NCBI RefSeq assembly: GCF_000237925.1
Contig: NW_017385989.1
Coordinates: 1,488,001-1,552,000 of the forward strand
DNA length: 64,000 bases
Direction of reading: 5' to 3'
Source of the DNA: Schistosoma mansoni
Taxonomy: Eukaryota; Platyhelminthes; Trematoda; Strigeidida; Schistosomatidae
How positions within the stretch are numbered: the first letter of the stretch is position 1; each line of letters opens with the position of its first letter. Below are positions 46,640 to 56,759 of this stretch, piece by piece. The notes under the pieces were generated by a model that saw only the letters and a list, made by a program, of their open reading frames with translations, was not told where the DNA came from and did not search any database. A program made the translations under genes and the position numbers.

Positions 46640-47317
46640 TTGTAGTATAAATCAATGTTTTGCGTAATTCTGAAAGAAATCAATAACTTATTCTATACAC
46701 AATGGTATTATTATTTTAAGCGCGCATCTTATCAGGGCTAAGTATATTATTCTTACCAACTGAAGGATCAAAAACTTGGTAGCCTTTACACTTGGGATAC
46801 TGATGCAGTGACATTTTATATTCCAAGAACCCCCAGTATATAAGGGCCAAAATAACCGAAGCTAACAACAAGTTTTTTTATGAAACAGGAAATAGTCAAA
46901 ATAAATTTAACTCACTTGTGTTTTCATCAACTACTTAAAATCTCCATTATTTCATTATCAAATTACTGGGAATGCTTAACGTACAGGTGTTCATTAGGAA
47001 CTGAGGTTGAACAATCGCAGTTACAGAGTGCTTCAGCTAGGTCATCATTGTACTGTCAAAATGATCATGAGTTACACCCGTCAATTAACGTCTGTATGGT
47101 TTTGGTTTTATACGACTAATTTGTTTATTCTTATATTATATGATGTTTTTTGTACCGATTGAGAATTCGATAAGCCAGGCAGTGATGATTAACATTGGTT
47201 GTTTTCAGTTTTCCGAATTCCTGTCTACTTGGTACATATAACAAGCGAAGAAACGAATACTCTTCAATGGTTGATGTTTAAAATTGCAATAGACCATTAA
47301 GTGATAATGGTTGGGGT
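46640..47317. other. Spacer between inverted SINE-A copies
   Basis: No gene recognised. Lies between the stop of prohibitin and the end of the CFAP65-like gene. Confidence 0.45.
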
Positions 47318-47329
47318 TTACATAGTAAC

Positions 47330-47654
47330 CGGAGACGGAAATTCGTGGGATAAGGCGAGGTGTGCATTTTTAGGGTCGACCTTTTCTAACCCCACCCCTC
47401 ATTGTGGGAAGGCAGTATCGCTGTTATGCTGGTTGTCTGAAGGAAACACCTTACTGCTGTCACACCTCTGTACAGTCGGCAGTACAACTTCGCCTTCGGA
47501 CCTTGGGTTTGCTGCTTTTAGTCTTACCGCTCTTCAACCGACCTGTCTGGCATGGCAGGACCTTGAGGAACGATTGTTCCAGCCAGTATAGCTCGATTGG
47601 TTCATCACGATGGGCAAGCCCATCCACCACTTCAAGGTATAAGCAACGGGCGGG
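47330..47654 (+). mobile_element. SINE-A copy 2, truncated, 12-bp TSD
   Basis: Flanked by a perfect 12-bp duplication, TTACATAGTAAC (47318-47329, 47655-47666). Its 325 bases match, in reverse, about 46093-46413. Body strings shared with copy 1 include GGGTCGACCTTTTCTA and GGTTCATCACGATGGGC-type ends. It lacks the CTGA tail. Confidence 0.75.
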
Positions 47655-47666
47655 TTACATAGTAAC

Positions 47667-48451
47667 TCGTAATCAATTTGTGTAACAAAATCATTTGCAG
47701 TCGTGTTCATTACCTATTTTTCTCTAAGTCAGGATTTAAGAATTATGTATTACCTTCCATTCTTCGGTCTCAGTTGTTCCTCCTGAATTTTGTTTCCCAT
47801 ATCCTACTAACTCAATATTATTTCCCATCTTATGCTTCTCACTTTGTCAATGTTCTATTTCTATAGTGATTTCAGGGATTATGACTAACGTCATTGGATA
47901 CTCGTACCAGGTTCTAAAGTGATAATGACTAACTGACTTGGGCTATAGAGTTTAGGTTCCAAGTTTGAACATTGCCATATGTATTTGGGTTTTGACAACC
48001 GGGCACTTGAACATTAAATTGTTCTTTAAATGTAGAACAATGGATCCCTTCCATAGATGTAAGAAGTTAGTCCAAGAAAGGTAATACTCAGTACATTTTG
48101 AATAATATGATCACATATCCGTTAAGGTCTTTTTGTACGAAAATTAAAGAAGGTCAAATGAATACAAGTAATAATTGAAATGTGATTTTCAATAAATGTC
48201 TTTAAGAGTGATTAGGTTTTTCCAGGTATATTAGGCGAATACATTACATTTCGCAGATTAACTTCATCTTCATTTTACTTATTGCTCTTTGAATGTGGAC
48301 AGTAAAGTGAAGGATGGAATTACTGAAAAAGCATTAATTTTCAATACCAGTGATGATGGTAGCTAAAAATGGTTATGCGCCATCTCTGACATCAATTTCA
48401 GAGTAATTTGGAAATAACAAATTTTGTACAATCTAATCCACTTTTATTTTT
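47667..48451. other. Intergenic, nothing recognised
   Basis: About 0.8 kb without an identifiable feature, between convergent genes. Confidence 0.45.
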
Positions 48452-48615
48452 GCTGATCGGTTTATGCAGTAAAGGTCCTGGGTTCGAATCTCGTGAGGCG
48501 ATGTCATGGATGCGCACTGCTGAAGAGTCCCACAATAGGACGAAACGGCCGTCCAGAGCTTCCAGGTTTTTCCTGGTGGTCTAGCTTCAATTGACTCATG
48601 TTTTCAATTATGTAG
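48452..48615 (+). mobile_element. HH-SINE-2 copy with near-intact ribozyme
   Basis: B box GGTTCGAATC (48481-48490), hammerhead 48514-48559 and the usual tail (TTGACTCATG). CTGAAGA core, stem II GTCC/GGAC, GAAA, and GTC at the cleavage site. Stem I is GCACTG/CAGAGC with one mismatch. Confidence 0.8.
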
Positions 48616-48721
48616 TAAATTTGAGAATTGCTTTGTTGTTACCTTTGCATCTTTATTATTTTTTTTAAACAAGAGTAACAAACAGTAATGTGAGAGGTTC
48701 TGCAGTTACTCTAATCTGCTG

Positions 48722-48840
48722 TCAGTCAATCAGCTATAACATAGGACCAGGCACATGTATGCATCGGCCTAAGTTGCCATACCTCGTTAGCACAACAAGA
48801 TGAACAAGGTATGGCAACTTGGACCGATGCAAATATGTAA
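48722..48840 (-). mobile_element. LINE-A 3' end as a small foldback
   Basis: The LINE-A tail (with CAGTCAATCAG and ATAGGACCAGGCACATG) is followed at once by an inverted copy of ~36 of its bases: 48751-48787 pairs with 48803-48840, five mismatches, loop under 20 bases. Confidence 0.7.
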
Positions 48841-49036
48841 TGCAATGTAAACTTTTAAAAATAATCAATTTGTCCTAAACAATGTCTTGTTGTTTACATG
48901 AAAAAAATCTTGTAGTCAAGCTCACATTCTTTTCATCCACTACGTAAAACATTAATTATACATGAAAATTAGTCTGTGTTTCATTTCACGTTTCATAGAA
49001 AACTTCAAGACTACTGAAATCCATAGTGTAGTTCAT

Positions 49037-49193
49037 TTATTTATCTTCCAATTTGTTCTGTAATGTTGTCGGTGGTAGTGCGATTATTCTAGGTCTAGTA
49101 GTTATTTCAAATTCTTTCTCATTGACTTCATCCAAAATATTACTTAATATACCAGCTAAAGCATCTTCAATTAACCATTGAATAGCCGGATTC
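49037..49193 (-). CDS. CFAP65: CFAP65-like ciliary protein, last exon
   Basis: Encodes NPAIQWLIEDALAGILSNIL then DEVNEKEFEITTRPRIIALP and PTTLQNKLEDK, stop at 49039-49037. The first base (G, 49193) completes the CA of the previous exon to Gln. Acceptor TTAG is at 49197-49194. The short helix followed by a TxRPRxIxLPP end looks like the conserved C-terminus of CFAP65/CCDC108, from memory of the family. It should act in the axoneme of motile cilia or sperm tails. Confidence 0.6.
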
Positions 49194-49554
49194 CTAAAAT
49201 GATTGGGTAGAAAGGAGGAGGGGGGAGAGGAAAAGGTTGTAAAATTTATGCGTAACATGTAATTACGTGTTTTTACATTAGCTGGGTAATCATTTGAAAT
49301 CGGGGAGCATTGGATTAGTTGCTTGAGAATTCAGCATCTAATCAAAAGTTGGTTGAAAAAGTTTATGGGACTACTGAATCTCGACTCAGTGTTATGGCGT
49401 TCATCTTAGATTTAATCTGATGTATGCTGATAAGTACTAAGCTAGGAAGAAATGATTACCATTCATAGGATGTTAGTTTATAATCAGTAATTTAGATTGG
49501 ATGTTAAGTAAATTATGTTCTGACTGTAAACGTCATCTTAACACTAGTTAGGCT

Positions 49555-49970
49555 TGTTTATCGTGATGATCCAGTCGAGTTGAATCAGTTCATTGAAGTC
49601 GCATCTCACCAGGTAGGTTGGCTAGAGAGTAGTAAGACTAAAAGCATCAAATGTAAGGTCAGGGCTGTATCGCACTTGAAATGGAGTGTCATTTCAGCAT
49701 GAAACCTTCAACGGGCAATCAACATCTTTAACCACTTTACCTTTCCAAAGACCGAAAAAAAGGTTGAAAATGACATGTACTAAGGATAGTACTCTTCATC
49801 TTAGAGGAGGTCAATTCTGAAGATCGGGAGGCTAGTTCAGTATAGATTCACGGAAAGGCCGTGTAACTGACTGTGAGCATTTTCCTCTCAGTAACTGCGT
49901 TAGAGTTCTCAGGTCGAGAAGACCACTTGTTACCCAGCTTGCTTTACAGGTCCCTAAAAAATTTCTACAA
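49555..49970 (-). mobile_element. SINE-A copy 3, degenerate
   Basis: Matches copy 1 (46100-46600) in the same orientation at low identity: AAGACTAAAAGCA, GTTCTCAGGTCG.GAAGACCACTT, ACAGGTCCCT. Inside the last intron of the CFAP65-like gene. Confidence 0.5.
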
Positions 49971-50087
49971 TAAAGAAATGGCTGTCTATACAAATTTAGC
50001 CCAGTGCTTCCGGGTGTCCAATGATGATAGGTCCATTATTTTAATGAAAGTCTGCAACCATTAACAGACAAATCTGGTAATAGCGGG

Positions 50088-50413
50088 TTTTCTGTGGAAA
50101 TTCAAAGTAATTTTTTATATATAGCTGAAATCATGAGTCAATTGAAGCTAGACCACCATGGAAAACCTGGAAGCACTGGACGGCCGTTTCGTCCTATTGC
50201 GGGACTCTTCAGCATTGCGCATCTACGATCCCGCCTCGCGAGAATCGAACCCAGGACCTACCAGTATCGCGCCAGAGCACTTGACCGATAGACCACTGAG
50301 CCTGCATCGAACGGTGTTAATGACTAACTTCAACCAATTCACGAAGTTGAGCTTCCAGGTTTTCCATGGTGGTCTAGCTTCAATTGAACTAATGATTTCA
50401 ACTATATATAAAA
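50088..50413 (-). mobile_element. HH-SINE-2 foldback in one TSD
   Basis: A complete minus-strand HH-SINE-2 (tail at left, head ending at about 50349) is joined to a plus-strand copy of its own tail (50350-50413). A ~17-bp imperfect duplication (AATCTGGTAATAGCGGG at 50071-50087; AATCTGGCAATACTCGGG at 50414-50431) encloses the whole composite. The ribozyme (50218-50173, minus) has CTGAAGA, GTCC/GGAC, GAAA and one stem I mismatch. Confidence 0.8.
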
Positions 50414-50518
50414 AATCTGGCAATACTCGGGCTCATCCATTTTTAACGATAAACATGATATGCACAGATTGTTTGGTTTTTAATCATTACAGGAAGTCGA
50501 TTGTGTTTACTGACGCTT

Positions 50519-51030
50519 TATTTATTTATTTATACGTATAAATATCGGTACAAGGGGGTACCAGATACATATGCGCCGCACAAATCTCATTTGATTTGTT
50601 TGAGGGCTGTGATACTGCTCAGGTGCCCAAACCGAAGCAGATAGTTTTCTTAGGGGACCACACCCCGACCTAAAGGTCTAACCCACAAGCAGTGGGGTAT
50701 CGTGAGGAGATGCAGTCCCATGGTAGCCGGTGACCAACAATTGGTTCATATGCCATTTCTTTCCTCAGGATACTGGAGTCCATATGTACCATTGGTTTGG
50801 AATGAGGGTTTTCCAACTCTCCTAGGTGAACTTTCCGTGTCCACCAACCCGGTTAAAGCACCGTACATTTGCTTTTCGTCCTTCCACTTTCGTAAACAAC
50901 ACCCCCGCTGAGAGAAGGCAGTGAGTAGGACTTCTCTGGCAGAGGCTATATACGCGTGGCCATGTGAGAGCATTCCGAGAGAAAGAGCGGACTCTCCCCA
51001 CTCTCGGCCGTATCAGGGCATTTTGGGGGC
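50519..51030 (-). mobile_element. SINE-B, complete, 12-bp TSD
   Basis: Bounded by perfect TTACTGACGCTT (50507-50518, 51031-51042). On the minus strand it starts GCCCCCAAAATGCCCTGATA and ends with the LINE-B tail (GCGCATATGTATCTGGTACC) and a (TAAA)n end. 512 bp, no coding capacity for a retrotransposase. About 98% like 44361-44805, hence young. No clear tRNA boxes at the 5' end. Confidence 0.85.
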
Positions 51031-51123
51031 TTACTGACGCTTACTCGCATTTTAGTTTCCGCTTATATCTCATAAAGTGGATACGGGAAGAAAAAGGGGC
51101 AAAAATAAATATATACAACTTAC

Positions 51124-51582
51124 TGTATACACATACTATCAGCAGTTTCTTCATGTATACTTTTCATATCTTGTTTATTAATTTTCTCTTTAACTATTTC
51201 AGGTATCCAATGATTGAGTTGATCTGTCGCTTTATTTATATCATTCATGTTGTAATTAGTTGATAATTCATTAGATTTATAACAATGATCCGATTTTATT
51301 TGTATCCATAATGGTACTGGGTCATCATCATCATTATCATCCATCATGATCTCATTGTTGTTTAGCGGTGTTACCAATAATGGTGATGTATCAATTCTAT
51401 TCTCCGGTGGAATTACAATTTTTTGAATCATTTGTACAAATTCATTATTAAATATTAAACTTTCTATTAAAGATGTTAATAAATCAGTGAATAGGTGTTG
51501 ATGTAAGCTCCAGATAGAATCTTGGACTTTCGTGGAACTTAATGCTTTAGCAGCTGAATGATTCGAATTAAAAAATTGTGCA
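51124..51582 (-). CDS. CFAP65: CFAP65-like protein, sixth visible exon
   Basis: Encodes AQFFNSNHSAAKALSSTKVQ, DSIWSLHQHLFTDLLTSLIE, SLIFNNEFVQMIQKIVIPPE, an acidic low-complexity stretch (MMDDNDDDDP) and ...LNHWIPEIVKEKINKQDMKS. Acceptor TTTAG at 51587-51583, donor GTAAGT at 51123-51118. Its first base T completes TA to a Tyr codon; its last two bases CA join the last exon. Rich in helix, apparently unstructured in the middle. Confidence 0.65.
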
Positions 51583-51661
51583 CTAAAAAAGAAAATTGAA
51601 AAAGAATATCTGTGTATAAGATTTTGTGTAGGTAACATACCATGCGGGTAATTGACTAAAT

Positions 51662-51905
51662 AATCCATTGGGTTCGAGTCCCAGAGTGAACATCAACAAG
51701 TCTGAGATGCAGGTACATCCAGCTGACGAGTCCCAAATAGGACGAAACGCGCGTCAAACTGGATTCCACTGCTAGCCACTATTCATCTTTGCTTATAATG
51801 CTTGTGAATGAAGGCTATGTCGAGGCAATACGCACAGTATGCACATATAACAATAAGAGACTGACTAGTTGCAGTCCTTAATATCAATGGGAAGATTCAA
51901 ACAAA
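51662..51905 (+). mobile_element. HH-SINE-1 AAA-insert subfamily, long tail
   Basis: B box GGGTTCGAGTCCC, hammerhead 51717-51764 with intact ATCCAG, CTGACGA, GTCC/GGAC and GAAA but AAA (51756-51758) after GTC. The full tail ends GTACTAAGTGAATT. It also shares an AACAAGTCTGAGATGC linker with the copy at 61276. Confidence 0.8.
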
Positions 51906-52249
51906 TAGTACTAAGTGAATTTAATCCACTTTTTAGTTTTAGCATCAGTGTTGATAATATAGGCTATCGCAGCATCAGAAAAGGATTTGAGAACTATGGT
52001 CAACTAGATAATGACATAAAGACATAACCTTGTAAGCAGATGGTGAGTGTTCTAAATGATGCGGCTCACCATTTTTGTGAAGGCTTGAATCTGACTCCCA
52101 ATTCGGTTGTATGAATGATTGTTTTCAAAATATACATCCTGTCTATCCTCGTATGTAATACATGACTTAATCCGTGTTGGTGAATAACCGAATTAAATTA
52201 GTCAAATACGAGAATGGGTTTCGAATACATATATTTTGTACACTCATTG
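51906..52249. other. Intron, nothing recognised
   Basis: About 340 bases of the intron between exons 5 and 6 of the CFAP65-like gene; no feature seen. Confidence 0.45.
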
Positions 52250-52560
52250 ATCTGGATAACTCCTCCTGTAGCTCCTCCGGGGGCTACTGCCGGTCTCAAT
52301 CCCGTGTAGAGGAGGAGGGTTGGGCATGGGGTTAGCGACCCAATCCCGTAGAAAACCAACTCGCTAAAAAAACGCTAACTAGAAAAAAAATTATCCGTTG
52401 ACCGGGACAGGAAATCAGAGGAGTGAAGCGAATAGATGAGAGCGAAGCAAAAATGACACGCATTGGAGATGGCGGGTAAGCCAACTCGAGAGAGCTAAGC
52501 GAAAATAATCCACATTGGAGATGATGGGTAAGCCAACTCGCTTTTATCAAGCGTTAATCA
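52250..52560 (+). mobile_element. LINE-C 5' UTR fragment with a local tandem repeat
   Basis: CTCCTCCGGGGGCTACTGCC, GAGGAGGGTTGGGCATGGGG and CTCGCTAAAAAAACGCTAAC are the LINE-C 5' UTR. They are followed by two imperfect ~55-bp units (about 52437-52491 and 52492-52545) each ending GGGTAAGCCAACTCG. No coding part. Confidence 0.65.
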
Positions 52561-52929
52561 ATATTTATAGTCAGATAAGAATAAGTTACAGATATGTGGT
52601 GATTAGGATAAGAAGGGTACACATATACGCTCGTATAAAAAAACAGTCAGGATTGATAAGTGAATAATTAACAAGGTGAAAATATGACTCAGATGGGTAG
52701 GTAAATTGGCTTGTCCTGAAGCTATAATGAGGATATATGGGCTTAACATATCAACCGACACTACAACCTAATATATATATATATATACCTCTTCAGAGGT
52801 CTTATTCTGTCGTTCAATACTCTCAACTTAGTTGTTTATTCTGATATTCTCCATCACCTCAGTGCTCGTTATCTAGTCCTAGAGTTGCCAATTGCTACCT
52901 CTACGGTTAGAGTGTATCTCTTATGTTTA

Positions 52930-53060
52930 TTACCAGAATGTTGAGAGGTTAAGCTCTTAGGTTCGAATCTTGATAGGGTCATGAACGAATACGGCTGAGG
53001 AGTCCCATACTAGGATGGAATGGCTGTTCAATACTTCGTGGTCAGAATATGTTGTACATT
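52930..53060 (+). repeat. Divergent HH-SINE-2-like copy
   Basis: B box GGTTCGAATC (52961-52970) and GGCTGAGGAGTCCCATACTAGGA-type hammerhead remnant (20-base core around 52994-53020) with GGAA in place of GAAA. 47 bp from the exon at 53106. Confidence 0.55.
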
Positions 53061-53105
53061 ACACTAATTTTCATAAATTACATATATTAAAGATATTTTA
53101 CTTAC

Positions 53106-53410
53106 TAATCTATGAATGATGTCTTTCCTTCATTGTTTACACCATAAATTTTTGCAGCTTCATCATTAATTATTTCAGCGTTGATTGTAAGATAAACATA
53201 AACTGGTTTAGTATGAATTGGTTTTGGCCATTTTTGACAAAATTCATCCATATCAATCTCATCTGATTCTGATGAGATGGCTTCCGATTTCGTTTTCTTT
53301 TTTGTTAAGTCATTATCTGTTATTGTAAATTCAACTTTCAATCTATCTATTTCAGATTGCCAAGCTTTTAATTCTTCACAATATTTATTCTCTTCATGTT
53401 CATCGATTAA
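53106..53410 (-). CDS. CFAP65: CFAP65-like protein, fifth visible exon
   Basis: Encodes LIDEHEENKYCEELKAWQSE then IDRLKVEFTITDNDLTKKKT, an acidic SSESDEIDMDEF patch, and WPKPIHTKPVYVYLTINAEI. The first ~35 residues look like a short coiled coil, which fits the older name CCDC108. Acceptor TTTAG at 53415-53411; donor GTAAGT at 53105-53100, leaving TA for the next exon. Confidence 0.65.
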
Positions 53411-53627
53411 CTAAATAATGATGATGGTTAGTAATAATAATGATAATAATTTTAGTAATGTTTAATAAGTAACGTATTTGCCGAGGAGTTAAGGGCGCTC
53501 CTAGAATCAATTATTGAATAATAATTTAGCTCCTACACATTAACCAAAGAATTAAACATAATACGTTATTGATTCTGATCTCTTCTGAATGCTCTATCTT
53601 TCAGGGTCGTGTAAACCACTACATATA

Positions 53628-53799
53628 CTGAGATGGATAGTGGCTAGCAGTGGAATCCAGGACGCGTGTTTTGTCCTATTTGGGACTCGTCAGCTGGATG
53701 TACCTGTATCTCAGAGTTGATGTTCACTCTGGGACTCGAACCCAGTACCCTCGCTTCAAACGCCATCGCGTTATCCACTCGGCCACTGAATCCTGATAG
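53628..53799 (-). mobile_element. HH-SINE-1 short form, 12-bp TSD
   Basis: Enclosed by perfect CCACTACATATA (53616-53627, 53800-53811). Head, B box (GGTTCGAGTCCC, minus) and hammerhead (53699-53655) are present; the tail is absent. The core has AAAA for GAAA, so it is inactive. Shows that the short form can insert on its own. Confidence 0.8.
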
Positions 53800-53935
53800 C
53801 CACTACATATATTGTTTAGTTTACTAGTTGATAAACATTGTTACAGTATTCTCTAAGTTTAGAACGTTGTTGGTTTTCTTATTAAACAAGTGTGTTTTAA
53901 CATTTATTGTATGTATGACGATCAAGTGGTTATCA

Positions 53936-54209
53936 TGGTGTGTGTTACTGATGTCGACAGATAATAAGTAGTATGTATCATCAATCGAAAATGGAATGTC
54001 CGGAGGCAGAACGTTAAGAAGATCGAGGAAAAGAGAAAGAGAATAGAGAATGATTGGTATGGAAACGAAAGAACAACAAAATGTGGGATAATGGACTGAC
54101 ATTTTGCAAATGAGGTATTTACTTTATGGTTCTCAGATTTTACCAATATATTCTTTATTGTATTAAAATACATTTGGTTGTCCTCACTTATGTGTTCTCG
54201 TTCACTACA
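53936..54209 (+). mobile_element. Old solo LTR, same family as 830-1110
   Basis: Begins TGGTGTGTGTTACTGATG and ends TTCACTACA, with the middle blocks (TTGCAAATGAGG, ATGGTTCTCAGA) in the LTR order. Heavily diverged fossil. The LINE-C end follows without a gap. Confidence 0.5.
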
Positions 54210-54457
54210 GGAAGATAGGACACACATTGAGCAAAGGACCCAACTGCGTCACAAGGCAAGCCCCCACTTGGAATTATCAAGGCCAAGGGGGAAGAGGAAG
54301 ACCAAAGAACACATTACGCTGAGAAATGTAAACAGATATGAGAAGAATTAACGAAAAACTGGATAAAACTAGAAAGGAAGGCCCAGGACAGAGTGGACTG
54401 AAGAATGCTGGTCGACGGTCTATACTCCACTGGAGGTAACAGGCGTAAGTAAGTAAG
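54210..54457 (+). mobile_element. LINE-C 3' end
   Basis: AAGATAGGACACACATTGAG, AACTGCGTCACAAGGCAAGC, then GTCTATACTCCACTGGAGGT and the TAAG tail. About 245 bases; frames broken. Confidence 0.75.
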
Positions 54458-55143
54458 GATGACCTTAACCTTCTGGAAACTTCTGACAGCGTGCTAAATT
54501 TAATGTCGAAATAGGTAACTATCCAATCAGAATGTGGAACCTAATCCATCAGTGTACTAGATTTTTCTGATAATTTTCAACCGGATAATAATTAGATATG
54601 ATGTTTTAGTCTTTTCCTGGCTTTTGAAGACTTTGTGGAGAAATACTATAGAGATCCCAATAAAAATCATAAAGGATATCAGATATTATAGGATTGTAGA
54701 AATGAATTGCTGATGGGTGCTATCTAACATGAAGTCTATGTCCACAGTTTCTTGACAGTTCCTCCAAAAATTCTTAGATTAAGGAATGGAATATGGAAAA
54801 TTTATATAAGTTGTACTGGTTAGTTTACTAAGTTATCTTTTTTAGTACTGGGAATTAATACGAGAACAGTCATTTGTGTAATTTAGTTTACCAAAATTAC
54901 GTAAAATTCACATGTTCAATAGTTCCTTGTTAATCGTCATTTAACACTTTCTGTACTTAAACATTCGGGGGGGGGGTAATTGACCGTCGACCCTAAATCT
55001 AAGTTCCATGTAGTTTAGGGCTACCTGTAGAGTACAAACCGATATCAGCTAGCTTTACGTTCTTAAACACTACCAATAAACTATTCGGGCAGAGATTAAC
55101 TTTCTGCAGGATTGAGATATTTACAATTGAATGATCATTGAAT
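54458..55143. other. Intron, nothing recognised apart from a G run
   Basis: A run of nine G's at about 54967-54975 is unusual in this AT-rich DNA. No other feature. Confidence 0.45.
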
Positions 55144-55193
55144 CGGCCTATACTCCATTGGGAGTAACAGGCGTAAGTAAGTAAGGTAAGTAA
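55144..55193 (+). mobile_element. Minimal LINE-C insertion (50 bp) with 11-bp TSD
   Basis: Only CGGCCTATACTCCATTGGGA to the TAAG tail, flanked by perfect GATCATTGAAT (55133-55143, 55194-55204). A clean example of target-primed insertion of just the LINE-C 3' end. Confidence 0.8.
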
Positions 55194-55333
55194 GATCATT
55201 GAATAATGACCAAGGTCAAGTCTTTCTGGTCTTAAACTGCTGATCAGATTCTATCACTGTAAAACAACATAACAATCATAAAATAAACTCGTAGTATACA
55301 TAAGGAATTTCAACCTTTTTTCTCACCACTCAC

Positions 55334-55450
55334 TTCACAAATTAGTTTAATCTCAGTAAAACGTGGTAATCCATTAGCTGTAAAAGTAACAAGTTCTTGA
55401 ATTGTTTGACCTGGTTTAATTCTTCCTATTCTTGGACTAATAGTAACATT
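55334..55450 (-). CDS. CFAP65: CFAP65-like protein, fourth visible exon
   Basis: 39 codons: NVTISPRIGRIKPGQTIQEL then VTFTANGLPRFTEIKLICE. A typical ASH/MSP-type beta-sandwich strand pattern (P..G.I.PG....V.FTA). Acceptor TTTAG at 55455-55451, donor GTGAGT at 55333-55328, both phase 0. The foldback SINE at 55490-55890 lies just upstream of the acceptor. Confidence 0.65.
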
Positions 55451-55489
55451 CTAAAGGTAATGAGAAAAATTAAAAGCTGATAGAAATAC

Positions 55490-55890
55490 TCAGAAGGGGT
55501 TTTGTGGAGATTTCAATATTTCCATAGTTGAAATCATGAGTCAATTGAAGCTAGAACACCATGGAAAAACTTGGAAGCCCTGGACATCTGTTTCTCCCTA
55601 TCGTGGGACTCCTCAGCAGTGCCCATCCACGATCCCGCCTCTCGAGATTCGAACCCAGGACCTGTCAGTCTCGCGCGCAAACACTTAACCGATAGACCAC
55701 TGAGCCGGCATCCAACGGTGTTAGGTGCTCTGGCGAGAGACTAGTAGGTCCTGGGTTCGAATCTCGCGAGTGCGGAGTCGTGGATGCGCACTGCTGAGGA
55801 GTCCCCCAATAGGACAAAACGGCCGTGCAGGGCCTTCAGGTTTTCCTTGGTGGTATAGCTTCAATTGACTCGTGATTTCAACTATGGAAA
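55490..55890. mobile_element. HH-SINE-2 inverted dimer in a perfect 12-bp TSD
   Basis: Minus-strand HH-SINE-2 (55490-55723, full tail at left, head CCAACGGTGTTAG at the junction) joined head to head with a plus-strand copy (55724-55890) that starts inside the tRNA-like region. TGATAGAAATAC at 55478-55489 and 55891-55902 encloses the pair. Both ribozymes are damaged (plus copy: AAAA for GAAA at 55788-55833). Confidence 0.9.
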
Positions 55891-55902
55891 TGATAGAAAT
55901 AC

Positions 55903-56413
55903 ATTGTTGACTGAGATTCTTATAATTTCCCATACATAAAAGACTAATAATAGGTGAAACTAGTAAAATTAAGCTCGAATTTGAGGTAACTCTATAGTTG
56001 ACGATCTTCTTCATGGATACTTTACATAGGGAGGCGATGGAATTATCGGACTTAAATAAGAGACAAGAAGTCAATAATCACAATTATTTGATGAAATTCA
56101 TGAATACACGAAATCGTGGACTGCGAATATCAGAATACATGAAGCAGGAAACATAACTTGATCATGACTGGAAATATACCATAATGAAAGATAATAAGTA
56201 CTCCTTATGCTCTGCGAAGTCTATTTAAATAGACACTAATGTTTTTCAACCGTTTGTTTAATGAGTTAACTGTCACGTTTTTTTAATTCGTTGGGGTACT
56301 AGTAGAGCGCATGGACACTTGTCTTACTCTAGTATAATAGTTTCCGACAATGTTAAACTACAACCCTTCCAGAGACGAAATCTTGGGCATTTAAATCTCA
56401 TAGCCAAGGTTGT
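55903..56413. other. Intron, nothing recognised
   Basis: Part of the intron between exons 3 and 4 of the CFAP65-like gene. No feature seen. Confidence 0.45.
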
Positions 56414-56500
56414 TCAAAAGTGTCCAGCATGAGGTACTGTTGCCAAGTAAGACAGAGGCAGCGCGACCTCACAAAATAACTCTAAAATTCTCCAGTGATG
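56414..56500. repeat. 86-bp repeat shared with 58504-58590
   Basis: CAAAAGTGTCCAGCATGAGG through CTCTAAAATTCTCC recurs at about 90% identity 2.1 kb away. It lies next to the LTR at 56572 and may be internal sequence of that LTR family, but the second copy has no LTR beside it. Confidence 0.6.
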
Positions 56501-56571
56501 GTGATCCAGTTTTAGCAGTTAGGTTTATTGATATATTAGCTCAAGTCTTAAAGCTGAATACCACCACATAC

Positions 56572-56759
56572 TGTAGTAAACAAGAACACGACCGGGGATA
56601 ATCGAGTACATTTAAGGACAAAATTACAAACTATCTCACTAAATTCTGATAACCATACATTCATTCCTCTTCGTTCCTTATCGATCTTCTGCCAAAATAC
56701 ATTCTATGTCTGACCATCACCATACACTAATTATATGGATATAAGTAAACCATACCACA
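56572..56759 (-). mobile_element. Solo LTR with internal deletion
   Basis: TGTAGTAAACAAG start and CATACCACA end (minus-strand TG...CA termini); matches the family at 61705-62007 but about 110 bp shorter. Flanks ATAC/ATAT. Fossil. Confidence 0.6.

Noticed and set aside
46043-47666. Terminal inverted repeats of one large DNA transposon
   Set aside because: The right arm has its own 12-bp TSD, so the arms are two separate SINE-A insertions.
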